From the NCBI GenBank assembly GCA_041479965.1, contig JBGOZE010000005.1:1-33628 (forward strand): DNA of 33,628 nucleotides, given 5' to 3'. Position numbers and translations under genes: made by a program. Every line of letters begins with the position of its first letter. The stretch's first letter is position 1. The notes beneath the pieces were generated by a model. The model saw nothing but the letters and a program-made list of their open reading frames with translations, made no database searches and had not been told where the DNA came from. The DNA is from SM23-78 sp041479965. Its GTDB lineage: Archaea > Nanobdellota > Nanobdellia > Woesearchaeales > SM23-78. This document shows, piece by piece, positions 16,387 to 24,088 of the stretch.

Positions 16387-18105
16387 ATGAACAAAACAAT
16401 TTTATCAAGAACAGCGAATGAAGAGAAAGCCAAGAAAGAAGACAGAATAGCGATCAGGCTCAGAAAGATGACCGAATCTGACCTGGAAGCAAAAACAAGA
16501 TGGTCAAATGACCCTGATATAAACAGCCACATAGGATTAGTTATTCCAATAGCTATCAGCAGCACGAGAAAATGGTTCCAGGAAAAGTCAAAGGACAACA
16601 ACATAATATTGTTTATCATAGAAGATGCCAAGAGCAAAAGGCGCATAGGCTACATGCGGATGGACATATTTCCAAAGGATAAAAAAGCAGAACTTCACCT
16701 GATAATCGGAGAGAATGATTACTGGGGAAAAGGAATAGGCACAAAAGCGACATTACTATTCTTAAAGATCGCCTTCAAAGAGCTGAAGCTGAACAAAGTA
16801 TTCCTGACCGTCGGAGTGGAAAACCATGGAGCGATAAGAGTGTATGAAAAGAGCGGATTTAAAAAAGAAGGCATCATGAGAGCTGATCGGATGATGGGCA
16901 ACAAATTCCGCGATGTATACATCATGAGCATCTTAAAAGAAGAGTATGAGAAACTATTGCGTAACGTGTCAATCAACCAGTCAGAGACCGGCGATATACA
17001 ATGTATGAAAATAGGAGACAAGATCATCGGGGAAGAAAAACCAGTATTTATCATAGCAGAAGCAGGAGTCAACCACAATGGAGACCTGAAACTAGCGATG
17101 AAACTCGTTGATATCGCAAAAGAAGCAGGGGCTGATGCCGTAAAATTCCAGATATGGCAGACGGAAAAGCTGATATTAAGAAACACAGAAAAGGTTGATT
17201 ACCAAAAATCAGGCAGTATAAGAGAAAGAACGACAAAAATCGCGCACAGTCCCGCACTGAAGTACGGGACCAGTACAAAAGATGAAGAGGACCAATTTGA
17301 GATGCTGAAGAAGCTGGAACTGAGCCTTAAAGAGCATAAAGAGCTTATGGAACATTGTAAGAAGAAATGCATCATGTACTTGTGCACACCGACTGATGAA
17401 GAGATGGTCGACTTTCTAATCAAGAACAATATCAGTGCGATAAAGATAGGGTCAGGTGAGCTGACCAACTTGGAATTTCTGAAGTATGCTGCAAAAAAAA
17501 ATGTTCCTCTCATTTTCTCGACAGGAATGGGAAGTCTTGAGGAAGTAAGATCAGCCATAAAAGCAGTTAGAGAGTATAAAAGGTCGAATGAATTTGCAAT
17601 CCTGCATTGCACAACACAATACCCTGCACCACCAGAATCAGCCAATCTTAGGGCGATAGAACTCTTGAAAGAGCATCATCCGTTAGTCGGATTCTCGGAT
17701 CACACAAAAGGCAATGATGCTGCTGCTGTAGCAGTAAGCTTAGGAGCATGCATAATTGAGAAGCATTTTACGCTGGACAAAAATATGGACGGGCCCGACC
17801 ATAAGGCCTCGCTCGATCCTATCGAGCTAAGAGTATTTATCAGGAAGATCAGGCAAACTGAGATTATGCTGGGCAGAAAAGAGAAAAATATTACAGAAGA
17901 AGAAGAGAAGACAAAGCTGTTGGTCACGAGAAGCGCAGTTGCTGCACAGAACCTGAAGGCCAGAACAAAGGTTAAGCGACAGGACATAGAGTTCAAAAGA
18001 CCGGGAGATGGCATCCTATCAAGCAATATCAAAATCATCCTGGGAAAGAAGCTGAAAAGAAGCCTAAAAAAGGACGAGAAGTTCAGGATGGATGATCTAG
18101 AATGA
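16387..18105 (+). CDS. Fusion: GNAT N-acetyltransferase + NeuB/LegI-type nonulosonic acid synthase
   Basis: A 572-residue protein. Residues 20-190 form a GNAT domain of the RimJ/PseH type: IRLRKMTESDLEAKTRWSND, GYMRMDIFPKDKKAELHL, GKGIGTKATLL for acetyl-CoA, and RVYEKSGFKKEG. From about 207 a full NeuB follows: FIIAEAGVNHNGD, AVKFQ, GFSDHTKG, IEKHFTLDKNMDGPDH, and a SAF domain after 510. All NeuB signatures are intact, with an extra loop of roughly 15-20 residues after VDYQK. The reading frame is continuous and the next gene overlaps by four bases. By analogy with LegH and LegI, the first half would acetylate the amino sugar and the second condense the hexose product with phosphoenolpyruvate. 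No strong ribosome binding site precedes ATG 16387. Confidence 0.87.
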   Translation: MNKTILSRTANEEKAKKEDRIAIRLRKMTESDLEAKTRWSNDPDINSHIGLVIPIAISSTRKWFQEKSKDNNIILFIIEDAKSKRRIGYMRMDIFPKDKKAELHLIIGENDYWGKGIGTKATLLFLKIAFKELKLNKVFLTVGVENHGAIRVYEKSGFKKEGIMRADRMMGNKFRDVYIMSILKEEYEKLLRNVSINQSETGDIQCMKIGDKIIGEEKPVFIIAEAGVNHNGDLKLAMKLVDIAKEAGADAVKFQIWQTEKLILRNTEKVDYQKSGSIRERTTKIAHSPALKYGTSTKDEEDQFEMLKKLELSLKEHKELMEHCKKKCIMYLCTPTDEEMVDFLIKNNISAIKIGSGELTNLEFLKYAAKKNVPLIFSTGMGSLEEVRSAIKAVREYKRSNEFAILHCTTQYPAPPESANLRAIELLKEHHPLVGFSDHTKGNDAAAVAVSLGACIIEKHFTLDKNMDGPDHKASLDPIELRVFIRKIRQTEIMLGRKEKNITEEEEKTKLLVTRSAVAAQNLKARTKVKRQDIEFKRPGDGILSSNIKIILGKKLKRSLKKDEKFRMDDLE

Positions 18106-19256
18106 AAAAGAGAAAAATCGCAGTCATAACCGGAACAAGAGCTGAATTTGGAGTTCTGATAACAGTGATCAAAGCGATAAAGAACAATCCAAAGCTAAAC
18201 TTGCATCTGATCGCAACAGGCATGCACTTCCAGAAAAAACATGGATATACTGCAGATGATATCACAAGAAGCGGATTCAATATCGACTCCAAGATAAAGA
18301 TCATCGGAGAAAGTGACAGGCCAATAGATATAGCGGATTCTATAGCTTCTGGAATAAAAAAATTTTCCAGAGAGTTCATGAAGATAAAGCCAGACATAGT
18401 ATTAGTCACCAGGGATCGGACAGAGCAGCTTGCAGCAACAATTGCAGCAGCGGTCCTAAGGATCCCAATTGCACACTATGTCGGCGGAGAGAGAACCAAG
18501 GGTAGCATCGATGAATCGATAAGGCACTCCATAACCAAGTTTGCAAACATCCATCTTGTAAAGACGCAAGAAAGCAAGAATCGGGTGATAAAGATGGGAG
18601 AAAGGCCAGAAACTATTTTTGTCGTAGGATTCTCAGGCCTTGATTACATCCAAAGCCAAGAACTATATTCAAGAGCAGAACTAGACAGGATCCTAAATCT
18701 CGACCCTAAAAAAAGCTATGTGATAGTGCTTCAGCATCCAGTAACATCAGAACATAGCATATCGGGAAGGCAAATCGAAGAAACACTCAGAGCAGTTGAC
18801 CAGATTAGCCAGCAGAAGATCATCCTTTATCCAAATTCAGACCCGGGCTCAGAGCAGATCATAAGAGCCATCAAAAAACATGCATCAGAAAATCCGGATG
18901 TTAGATTGTTCAGAAGCCTGCCCTATAAGGCCTACTTAAGCCTGATAAAGCACTCAAATATGATAATCGGCAACTCCAGCGGACCCACAGTTGAGACTAT
19001 CCCGTTTGGAATTCCTGTCATCAACATAGGGATAAGGCAAGAAGGAAGAGAAAGAGGGAGCAATTTCATAGACTGCAGCCACGACCATAAAGCGATACTT
19101 GAAGCGATAAGAAAAGCCCAGACAAGAGGATTCAGGAAGAAGCTTCAGAACATAAAGAATCCGTTTGGAACAGGAGAGAGTGCAAAGAAGATCGCGCAAA
19201 TACTCAGCGAGATAGAAATAACGCCAGAGCTGCTGAAGAAGAAAATAACCTACTGA
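18102..19256 (+). CDS. legG: Hydrolysing UDP-sugar 2-epimerase (NeuC/LegG family)
   Basis: A 384-residue GT-B-fold epimerase. TGTRAEFGVL is the NeuC opening, GGERTKGSIDESIRHSITK the central signature, and GNSSGPTVETIPFGIPVINIG the C-terminal nucleotide-binding part. Deviations from the usual pattern are HYVGGE for HIHGGE and RDRTEQLAA for GDRxExLAA. Family role: release of UDP with C2 inversion, giving a ManNAc-type sugar; LegG does this with the 2,4-diacetamido-trideoxy sugar. It overlaps the GNAT-NeuB fusion by ATGA. A hydrolysing epimerase, rather than a PseG hydrolase, points to a legionaminic-like rather than pseudaminic-like product. The gene symbol is by pathway inference. Confidence 0.86.
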   Translation: MKKRKIAVITGTRAEFGVLITVIKAIKNNPKLNLHLIATGMHFQKKHGYTADDITRSGFNIDSKIKIIGESDRPIDIADSIASGIKKFSREFMKIKPDIVLVTRDRTEQLAATIAAAVLRIPIAHYVGGERTKGSIDESIRHSITKFANIHLVKTQESKNRVIKMGERPETIFVVGFSGLDYIQSQELYSRAELDRILNLDPKKSYVIVLQHPVTSEHSISGRQIEETLRAVDQISQQKIILYPNSDPGSEQIIRAIKKHASENPDVRLFRSLPYKAYLSLIKHSNMIIGNSSGPTVETIPFGIPVINIGIRQEGRERGSNFIDCSHDHKAILEAIRKAQTRGFRKKLQNIKNPFGTGESAKKIAQILSEIEITPELLKKKITY

Positions 19257-19278
19257 ACAAAAATATCCGAAAATTAAA

Positions 19279-20364
19279 ATGACAAAAGAAATCGGAAGCG
19301 ACTTTGCGATACCATTCAGCATATTGTATAGCAGGAAGAAGAACAATACATCAGAAGAAGGCATTTTCCTCTCCAGCGGAAGAGATTGCATCAGTGCAAT
19401 AATAGAACATCTTAATATTGGAAGCGACGACAAAGTGCTGCTGCCATCATACCTATGCGAATCGATAATCAAACCTTTCAACGACCATAACATAAAAGTA
19501 GAGCATTATAAAGTGAATAAGAAGCTTGAGATCGACATCTATGACCTAAAAAAAAGGCTGAAAGAGTCAAAAGAGCAAAAAGAAAAACCAAAAGCAATAA
19601 AAGCCATCTTAGTGATAAACTATTTTGGCTTTATCCAGCCGAAAAGGGATGAAATAAAAAGACTAAGTAAACAGGAAAATGTTTTTTTGATCGAAGATGA
19701 TGTACAATCATCAATGTCAGAATATTATAGGATCGGAGATTTCACATTCAACAGCTACAGAAAATTTATGCCGATACCTGACGGAGCATTGCTGAAAGGC
19801 ATAAGAGAAGAGGAATTGAGAAAAAGCATCAGGAGCACGATGAGACATAAGCTGTTCTGGATGAGCAGAGCGTGCGCGGGAATGATGAAGAATATCAGGA
19901 TATTGAAGCCAGCATACCGCTTCCTGGCAATAAGATCAGAAAGCAGCATGATAAACAATTACAAAAAACCAGCACCGATATCAAGCCTCTCAAGAAAAAT
20001 CCTGATGAGAACTGATCTTGAAGAGATAAAATCAAGAAGACGGGAGAATTACCGATATCTTGCAAAAAGAATAAATGAACTCAAGAATAAAGATGTGCAG
20101 ATGATGTTTGATGATTTCCCTAAGAACGTTTGTCCTCTGGGATTTCCGATAATATTCAACAGCATGAAAGAAAGAGATCACATGGTCAAACAGATGATAA
20201 AGAGCAGGATATACCTGCCGATACACTGGAAGCTGCCATCAAGCATAGATAGGGCAGAATTTAAAGAATCATGGCAGATATCTGAAAGGATAATGACTAT
20301 TCCGATAGACCAGCGATACGATAAAGGAGACATGGATAGGATAGTCGAACAGCTTAAACTGTAA
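19279..20364 (+). CDS. DegT/AHBA-fold PLP-dependent aminotransferase-like protein
   Basis: A 361-residue protein of fold type I. LPSYLCESI, FLIEDDVQSSMSEYY (PLP-binding Asp) and FNSYRKFMPIPDGALL are the visible signatures; Lys162 in SYRKF is the likely Schiff-base lysine. The last motif matches a DegT-like subgroup with SLRKxxPxPDG that often sits near FemAB-type proteins, as it does here (next gene). It lacks the QNK motif of LegC/PseC, so it is probably not the C4 aminotransferase of the nonulosonate route. No obvious ribosome binding site precedes ATG 19279, which starts 22 bases after the epimerase stop. Substrate is unknown; an amine or amino acid decoration of the sugar is possible. Confidence 0.72.
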   Translation: MTKEIGSDFAIPFSILYSRKKNNTSEEGIFLSSGRDCISAIIEHLNIGSDDKVLLPSYLCESIIKPFNDHNIKVEHYKVNKKLEIDIYDLKKRLKESKEQKEKPKAIKAILVINYFGFIQPKRDEIKRLSKQENVFLIEDDVQSSMSEYYRIGDFTFNSYRKFMPIPDGALLKGIREEELRKSIRSTMRHKLFWMSRACAGMMKNIRILKPAYRFLAIRSESSMINNYKKPAPISSLSRKILMRTDLEEIKSRRRENYRYLAKRINELKNKDVQMMFDDFPKNVCPLGFPIIFNSMKERDHMVKQMIKSRIYLPIHWKLPSSIDRAEFKESWQISERIMTIPIDQRYDKGDMDRIVEQLKL

Positions 20365-20396
20365 CAATTAAACAGATAAAAACAAGGTTAAACGAT

Positions 20397-20438
20397 CAAA
20401 AAAGAGATACTATCAAACAAAAAAGAGATACTATGGAA
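20397..20438 (+). repeat. 21-bp tandem duplication at the start of the FemAB-DegT gene
   Basis: CAAAAAAGAGATACTAT occurs at 20397-20413 and again at 20418-20434, a period of 21 bases. The second copy runs into the start ATG (20433), while the first has ATC at that place. It duplicates the leader and the weak AGAGATA ribosome binding site. Confidence 0.85.
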
Positions 20439-22841
20439 TCAAAAAAACCATACAAACAAAGAATCCTGACATTAAAGGACCGTAAAGAATGGTCTCGTCT
20501 AGTTGATGCCACAAACGAGCCAGACGTATACTTCACTCCGGAATATGCGAGCATCTATGAAGAAGATTATGGCAAAGATGCCAATGAATCGTTCTGCGGA
20601 GAATCGCTGCTATTCTTCTTTGGAAATGATGACGAATACATATTATATCCATTCGTAAGAAGAAGCATCAATGACCTTCCGTTCCTAAAAGAATCCGGCA
20701 AAAGCGAAGAAAAAAGTAAAGAAGCATATGACATCATATCACATTATGGATATTCCGGCCCGATCATAAAAATAAAAGAAAGCAAGAATGAAGATGACAA
20801 AAAAAGGCTTGTGAAGGGATTCATGGAGTCGTTCAGAGAATATTGCAGGAAGAAGAGCATCATAACAGAGTTCGTAAGATTCCATCCTCTGCTAAAAAAT
20901 GATGAGCTATTCAGGGAGTTCGTCTCCCTCGACGCGAGAAATGAAACAGTGTTCGTGGACCTGACAAAAGACATCGGGACATTATCGGCAGAACTCAATA
21001 AAAAAACAAGGAACAGTATAAAAAAAGCAGAAAAGAACAATGTGAAGATCGAGATCAGCAGCAAAAAGGACTATATTAAAACATTCACAAAGATATACAA
21101 CAATACAATGGAGAGGAACAAAGCCAGCTCGAAATACTTCCTGCCGAATAAATTCTTTGATAAGACAGCCAGCGAATTGCGAGACAACCTTCTGCTTTTC
21201 GTCGCAAAGAAAGACAATAAAATAATCTCTGGCGCACTGTTCATGCAGAAGTACGGGCTGATGCACTACCATTTCTCAGGAACAGACAATGATTATTCCA
21301 GCCTCGCCCCAAATGACCTTATACTCTGGAAGGCGATCCAATGGGGAAAAGAGCATAACTGCAGAAAACTGCACCTTGGAGGCGGAGTCTCAAATGATGA
21401 CAGCCTGTTCAAGTTCAAAGCAGGATTCTCAAAAGACAGAAGCAGGTTCTACTCAGCAAGCATAATACATGATAAGGGCAGATATGATGAGCTATGCAAG
21501 CTGAAAGACTCATACGAAACAAGGATAAGGATGAAATCAGGTGAACAAATGACCAAGGATGATCTGAAATCGGGATTTTTCCCAAACTACCGAAAGACAA
21601 TCTCAAAACAAGATGAAAGCAAGAAAGAAGACAATAAAAGCATAACCGGCGACAGGCCAGATAACATGCTAAAATCAGATAATACTCTAAAAATACCACT
21701 ATTCAAAGTCCACTATGAAGAAAGCGACATAAAAGCGGTAGAGAATGTCATCAGAAGAGGCACATTCTGGGCAGACGGCCCGGAAATAAGGGAATTTGAA
21801 AAAAAAATAAAAGAATACCTGGGAGTAAACTATTGTGTAGCATTCAACTCGGGCACATCCGCACTGCATTCCATCCTGCAAGCATTTGATATCAAAGGCC
21901 ATGAAGTCATAGTGCCATCATTCACGTTTATCGCAACATCTAATGCGGTGGTGCTTGCCGGAGGAAAGCCAGTATTTGCAGAATCTGAAGACGAGACCTT
22001 CGGCCTTGATGCGGCAGATGTTCAAAGAAGGATAACTGACAAGACAAAAGCAGTGGTTCTGATCCATTACGGAGGCTGCGCCTGCAGAGACACAGAAAAG
22101 CTGAGAAAAATCACCGAAAAGAACAAGATACTGCTGATAGAAGATGCAGCACAATCGTTGGGAGCCACAATAAATGGCAGAAAAACAGGGACTTTCGGAG
22201 ATGGAGCGATATTCAGCCTATGCCAAAACAAGATAATAACGACCGGAGAGGGAGGCTTTGCAGTAACAGATGACAGGAAAATCGCAGAACGGATGAAAAG
22301 GTTTCGGTCTCATGGGAGAGTGGAAGCGGTTGACGGTGATTATTTTGCGACTACAGGAGATATGGATTACATAGAAGTAGGATATAACAATAGGCTGCCC
22401 ACAATGTCAGCGGCACTCGGAATATCCCAACTGAACAATATCGGAAAGATGATAATATTAAGGAAGGAAAAAGCAGCATATCTCGACAAAAAACTCAAAG
22501 ACATCAAAGGAATAATCGTCCCAAAAAGCCCAAAAGGATTTGACCATGTCTATCAGATGTACACCATCATGCTTAGTGATAAAGATGCAAGGGATAAACT
22601 CCAAAAGCATCTCGAAAGCAAGGGCATCATGACAAAAGTATATTTCAACCCAATACACCTAAAAACATTCTACAGAAGAGAATATTGCTATAAAGAGGGG
22701 ATGCTTCCGTTTACTGAAAAGCTTTCAGAAAGGTCATTGACACTGCCGATGTATCCTGACCTTGAACCATCGGAACTTGATCACATTATCCAAAGCATAA
22801 AAGAATTTTTTGAAAAAAAAGGTGAGCAAAAACAAAGATAA
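20433..22841 (+). CDS. Fusion: FemAB/GNAT-like acyltransferase + LegC/PseC-type DegT aminotransferase
   Basis: An 802-residue protein. Residues 1-375 are a FemAB/Acetyltransf_6-like double-GNAT domain: FTPEYASIYEE, LNKKTRNSIKKAEKN, ISGALFMQKYG, YHFSGTDNDYSSLAPNDLILW and KLHLGGGVSNDDSLFKFKAGF. After a charged linker (375-415) a complete DegT aminotransferase runs to 795: FNSGTSALHS, DAAQSLGA, and FSLCQNKIITTGEGG with Lys600 as PLP lysine. This domain fits the UDP-4-keto-6-deoxy-GlcNAc C4 aminotransferases LegC/PglE/PseC. FemAB-like domains transfer amino acids or acyl groups to amines, so this half may act on the amine made by the other half. An internal ATG at 21666 opens the DegT domain, but no break exists in the frame. 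Confidence 0.85.
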   Translation: MESKKPYKQRILTLKDRKEWSRLVDATNEPDVYFTPEYASIYEEDYGKDANESFCGESLLFFFGNDDEYILYPFVRRSINDLPFLKESGKSEEKSKEAYDIISHYGYSGPIIKIKESKNEDDKKRLVKGFMESFREYCRKKSIITEFVRFHPLLKNDELFREFVSLDARNETVFVDLTKDIGTLSAELNKKTRNSIKKAEKNNVKIEISSKKDYIKTFTKIYNNTMERNKASSKYFLPNKFFDKTASELRDNLLLFVAKKDNKIISGALFMQKYGLMHYHFSGTDNDYSSLAPNDLILWKAIQWGKEHNCRKLHLGGGVSNDDSLFKFKAGFSKDRSRFYSASIIHDKGRYDELCKLKDSYETRIRMKSGEQMTKDDLKSGFFPNYRKTISKQDESKKEDNKSITGDRPDNMLKSDNTLKIPLFKVHYEESDIKAVENVIRRGTFWADGPEIREFEKKIKEYLGVNYCVAFNSGTSALHSILQAFDIKGHEVIVPSFTFIATSNAVVLAGGKPVFAESEDETFGLDAADVQRRITDKTKAVVLIHYGGCACRDTEKLRKITEKNKILLIEDAAQSLGATINGRKTGTFGDGAIFSLCQNKIITTGEGGFAVTDDRKIAERMKRFRSHGRVEAVDGDYFATTGDMDYIEVGYNNRLPTMSAALGISQLNNIGKMIILRKEKAAYLDKKLKDIKGIIVPKSPKGFDHVYQMYTIMLSDKDARDKLQKHLESKGIMTKVYFNPIHLKTFYRREYCYKEGMLPFTEKLSERSLTLPMYPDLEPSELDHIIQSIKEFFEKKGEQKQR

Positions 22842-22927
22842 AGCTTAAGAAAAGATAATAATGCAATATTAGTATACAAAAATTATTAAACATAATCATA
22901 CAAAAAAATTAATAAGGTGACAAAAAA

Positions 22928-23950
22928 ATGAAAAACATATTCAAAGGAAAAACAATATTAGTGACAGGCGGCTGCGGCTCCATAGGCTCTGTGATTGTAA
23001 AACAATTGTTAGAGTTCAATCCCGACAGGATCAGGGTATTTGACCAGGACGAAGCAGGTCATTTCAGGCTTAATCAGGAGATTCCTGCGAGCCAGAGGCA
23101 CAAGATAAGGAATCTTATCGGTGACATAAGGGACAAGGACAGGGTTCGGCGCGCAATGGAGCGCGTGGACATAGTATTTCACGCCGCAGCACTGAAGCAT
23201 GTGCCTTTCTGTGAATACAACCCTTTTGAAGCAGTCCAGACCAATGTAATCGGGACCCAAAATGTTGTTGATGCCGCATTGTCTGCTGGTGTAAAGATAT
23301 TCATAGGCGTATCAACTGACAAGGCAGTCAACCCAATAAATACCATGGGCGCAACAAAGCTTCTCAGCGAGAAGATAATAACCAACGCCCCGATAGGCTT
23401 TTCCAACTGCATATTCTGCTGCGTAAGGTTCGGCAATGTGCTCAATTCAGTGGGATCAGTCATACCCATATTCAGGAAGCAGATAGCAGACGGTGGCCCG
23501 GTTACTGTAACATCCAGGGACATGACCAGGTTCTTCATGAGCATGAGCGACGCTGTGAACCTCGTGCTGAAGACAGCGGAGATCGCCAAGGGAGGAGAGA
23601 TTTTCATCTTGAAGATGAAGTCATTGAAGATAATTGATTTGGCAGAAGTGATTATAGAAGAGCTGGCTCCGAGCTATGGCCATGACCCTAAGAAGATGAA
23701 AATAAAAACCATAGGTGTTCGGCCCGGGGAGAAAATGCATGAGTCTCTCATGACAGAGGAAGAGTCCAGATACATGGTGGAATTGAAGGACATGCTTGTG
23801 CTCTTCAATTCCGTCATCTCAGAATATGGTGCTCATAAGCATTTGAAAGAGAACCACAAAGCCAATCACCTTGATTATAACTCAAGAAACGCCTCCATGC
23901 TCACCAAGGAAGAGATAAGGAAGCTTCTCTATCAGAAAAAAATAATTTAG
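22928..23950 (+). CDS. legB: UDP-GlcNAc 4,6-dehydratase, retaining type (LegB/CapD soluble form)
   Basis: A 340-residue soluble SDR of the FlaA1/PseB family. GGCGSIG is the NADP motif; STDKAVNPINTMGATK holds the catalytic Asp131, Lys132, Met140 and Lys144. Met in place of the Tyr found in C5-inverting PseB marks the retaining FlaA1/WbpM/PglF kind, which makes UDP-4-keto-6-deoxy-GlcNAc. It lacks the membrane N-terminus of WbpM. RPGEKMHESL is the usual C-terminal signature. AAGGTGA is the ribosome binding site, eight bases before ATG 22928. It would feed the DegT domain encoded upstream, and with LegG supports a legionaminic-like product. Its codon choice (more AGG and CTC) looks more like the left block than the preceding genes. 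Confidence 0.87.
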   Translation: MKNIFKGKTILVTGGCGSIGSVIVKQLLEFNPDRIRVFDQDEAGHFRLNQEIPASQRHKIRNLIGDIRDKDRVRRAMERVDIVFHAAALKHVPFCEYNPFEAVQTNVIGTQNVVDAALSAGVKIFIGVSTDKAVNPINTMGATKLLSEKIITNAPIGFSNCIFCCVRFGNVLNSVGSVIPIFRKQIADGGPVTVTSRDMTRFFMSMSDAVNLVLKTAEIAKGGEIFILKMKSLKIIDLAEVIIEELAPSYGHDPKKMKIKTIGVRPGEKMHESLMTEEESRYMVELKDMLVLFNSVISEYGAHKHLKENHKANHLDYNSRNASMLTKEEIRKLLYQKKII

Positions 23951-24088
23951 AGAAGAAAGGATTGATAAGGAATGGGTGGGGAAAGCTGACCGGGTGGAGA
24001 ACTGATAGATACGAATTCCAGAAAAGACATGCATAATATTCATAAACAATTTTCTCTGGAAAAAGCCTGCAATAATCTTTATGCAGAT
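23951..24088. other. Convergent intergenic region with an inverted repeat
   Basis: This 138-base gap separates the converging dehydratase and GT-B genes. TTCCAGA at 24016-24022 and TCTGGAA at 24055-24061 could form a seven-base-pair stem with a 32-base A/T-rich loop, possibly a bidirectional terminator. I see no gene. Confidence 0.35.

Noticed and set aside
16719..17186. 155-codon open frame on the minus strand inside the GNAT-NeuB gene
   Set aside because: It lies opposite well-conserved GNAT and NeuB motifs, has no ribosome binding site or promoter, and its hydrophobic Ser/Phe-rich translation is what antisense of lysine-rich coding DNA gives.
18954..19493. 179-codon minus-strand frame across the end of the LegG gene and the start of the DegT-fold gene
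   Set aside because: Both overlapped genes have strong family motifs, and this frame shows no recognisable domain or start signal.
13286..23950. Pseudaminic acid pathway
   Set aside because: The dehydratase has Met in place of the PseB Tyr and a hydrolysing NeuC/LegG epimerase replaces PseG, which points to legionaminic-like chemistry.
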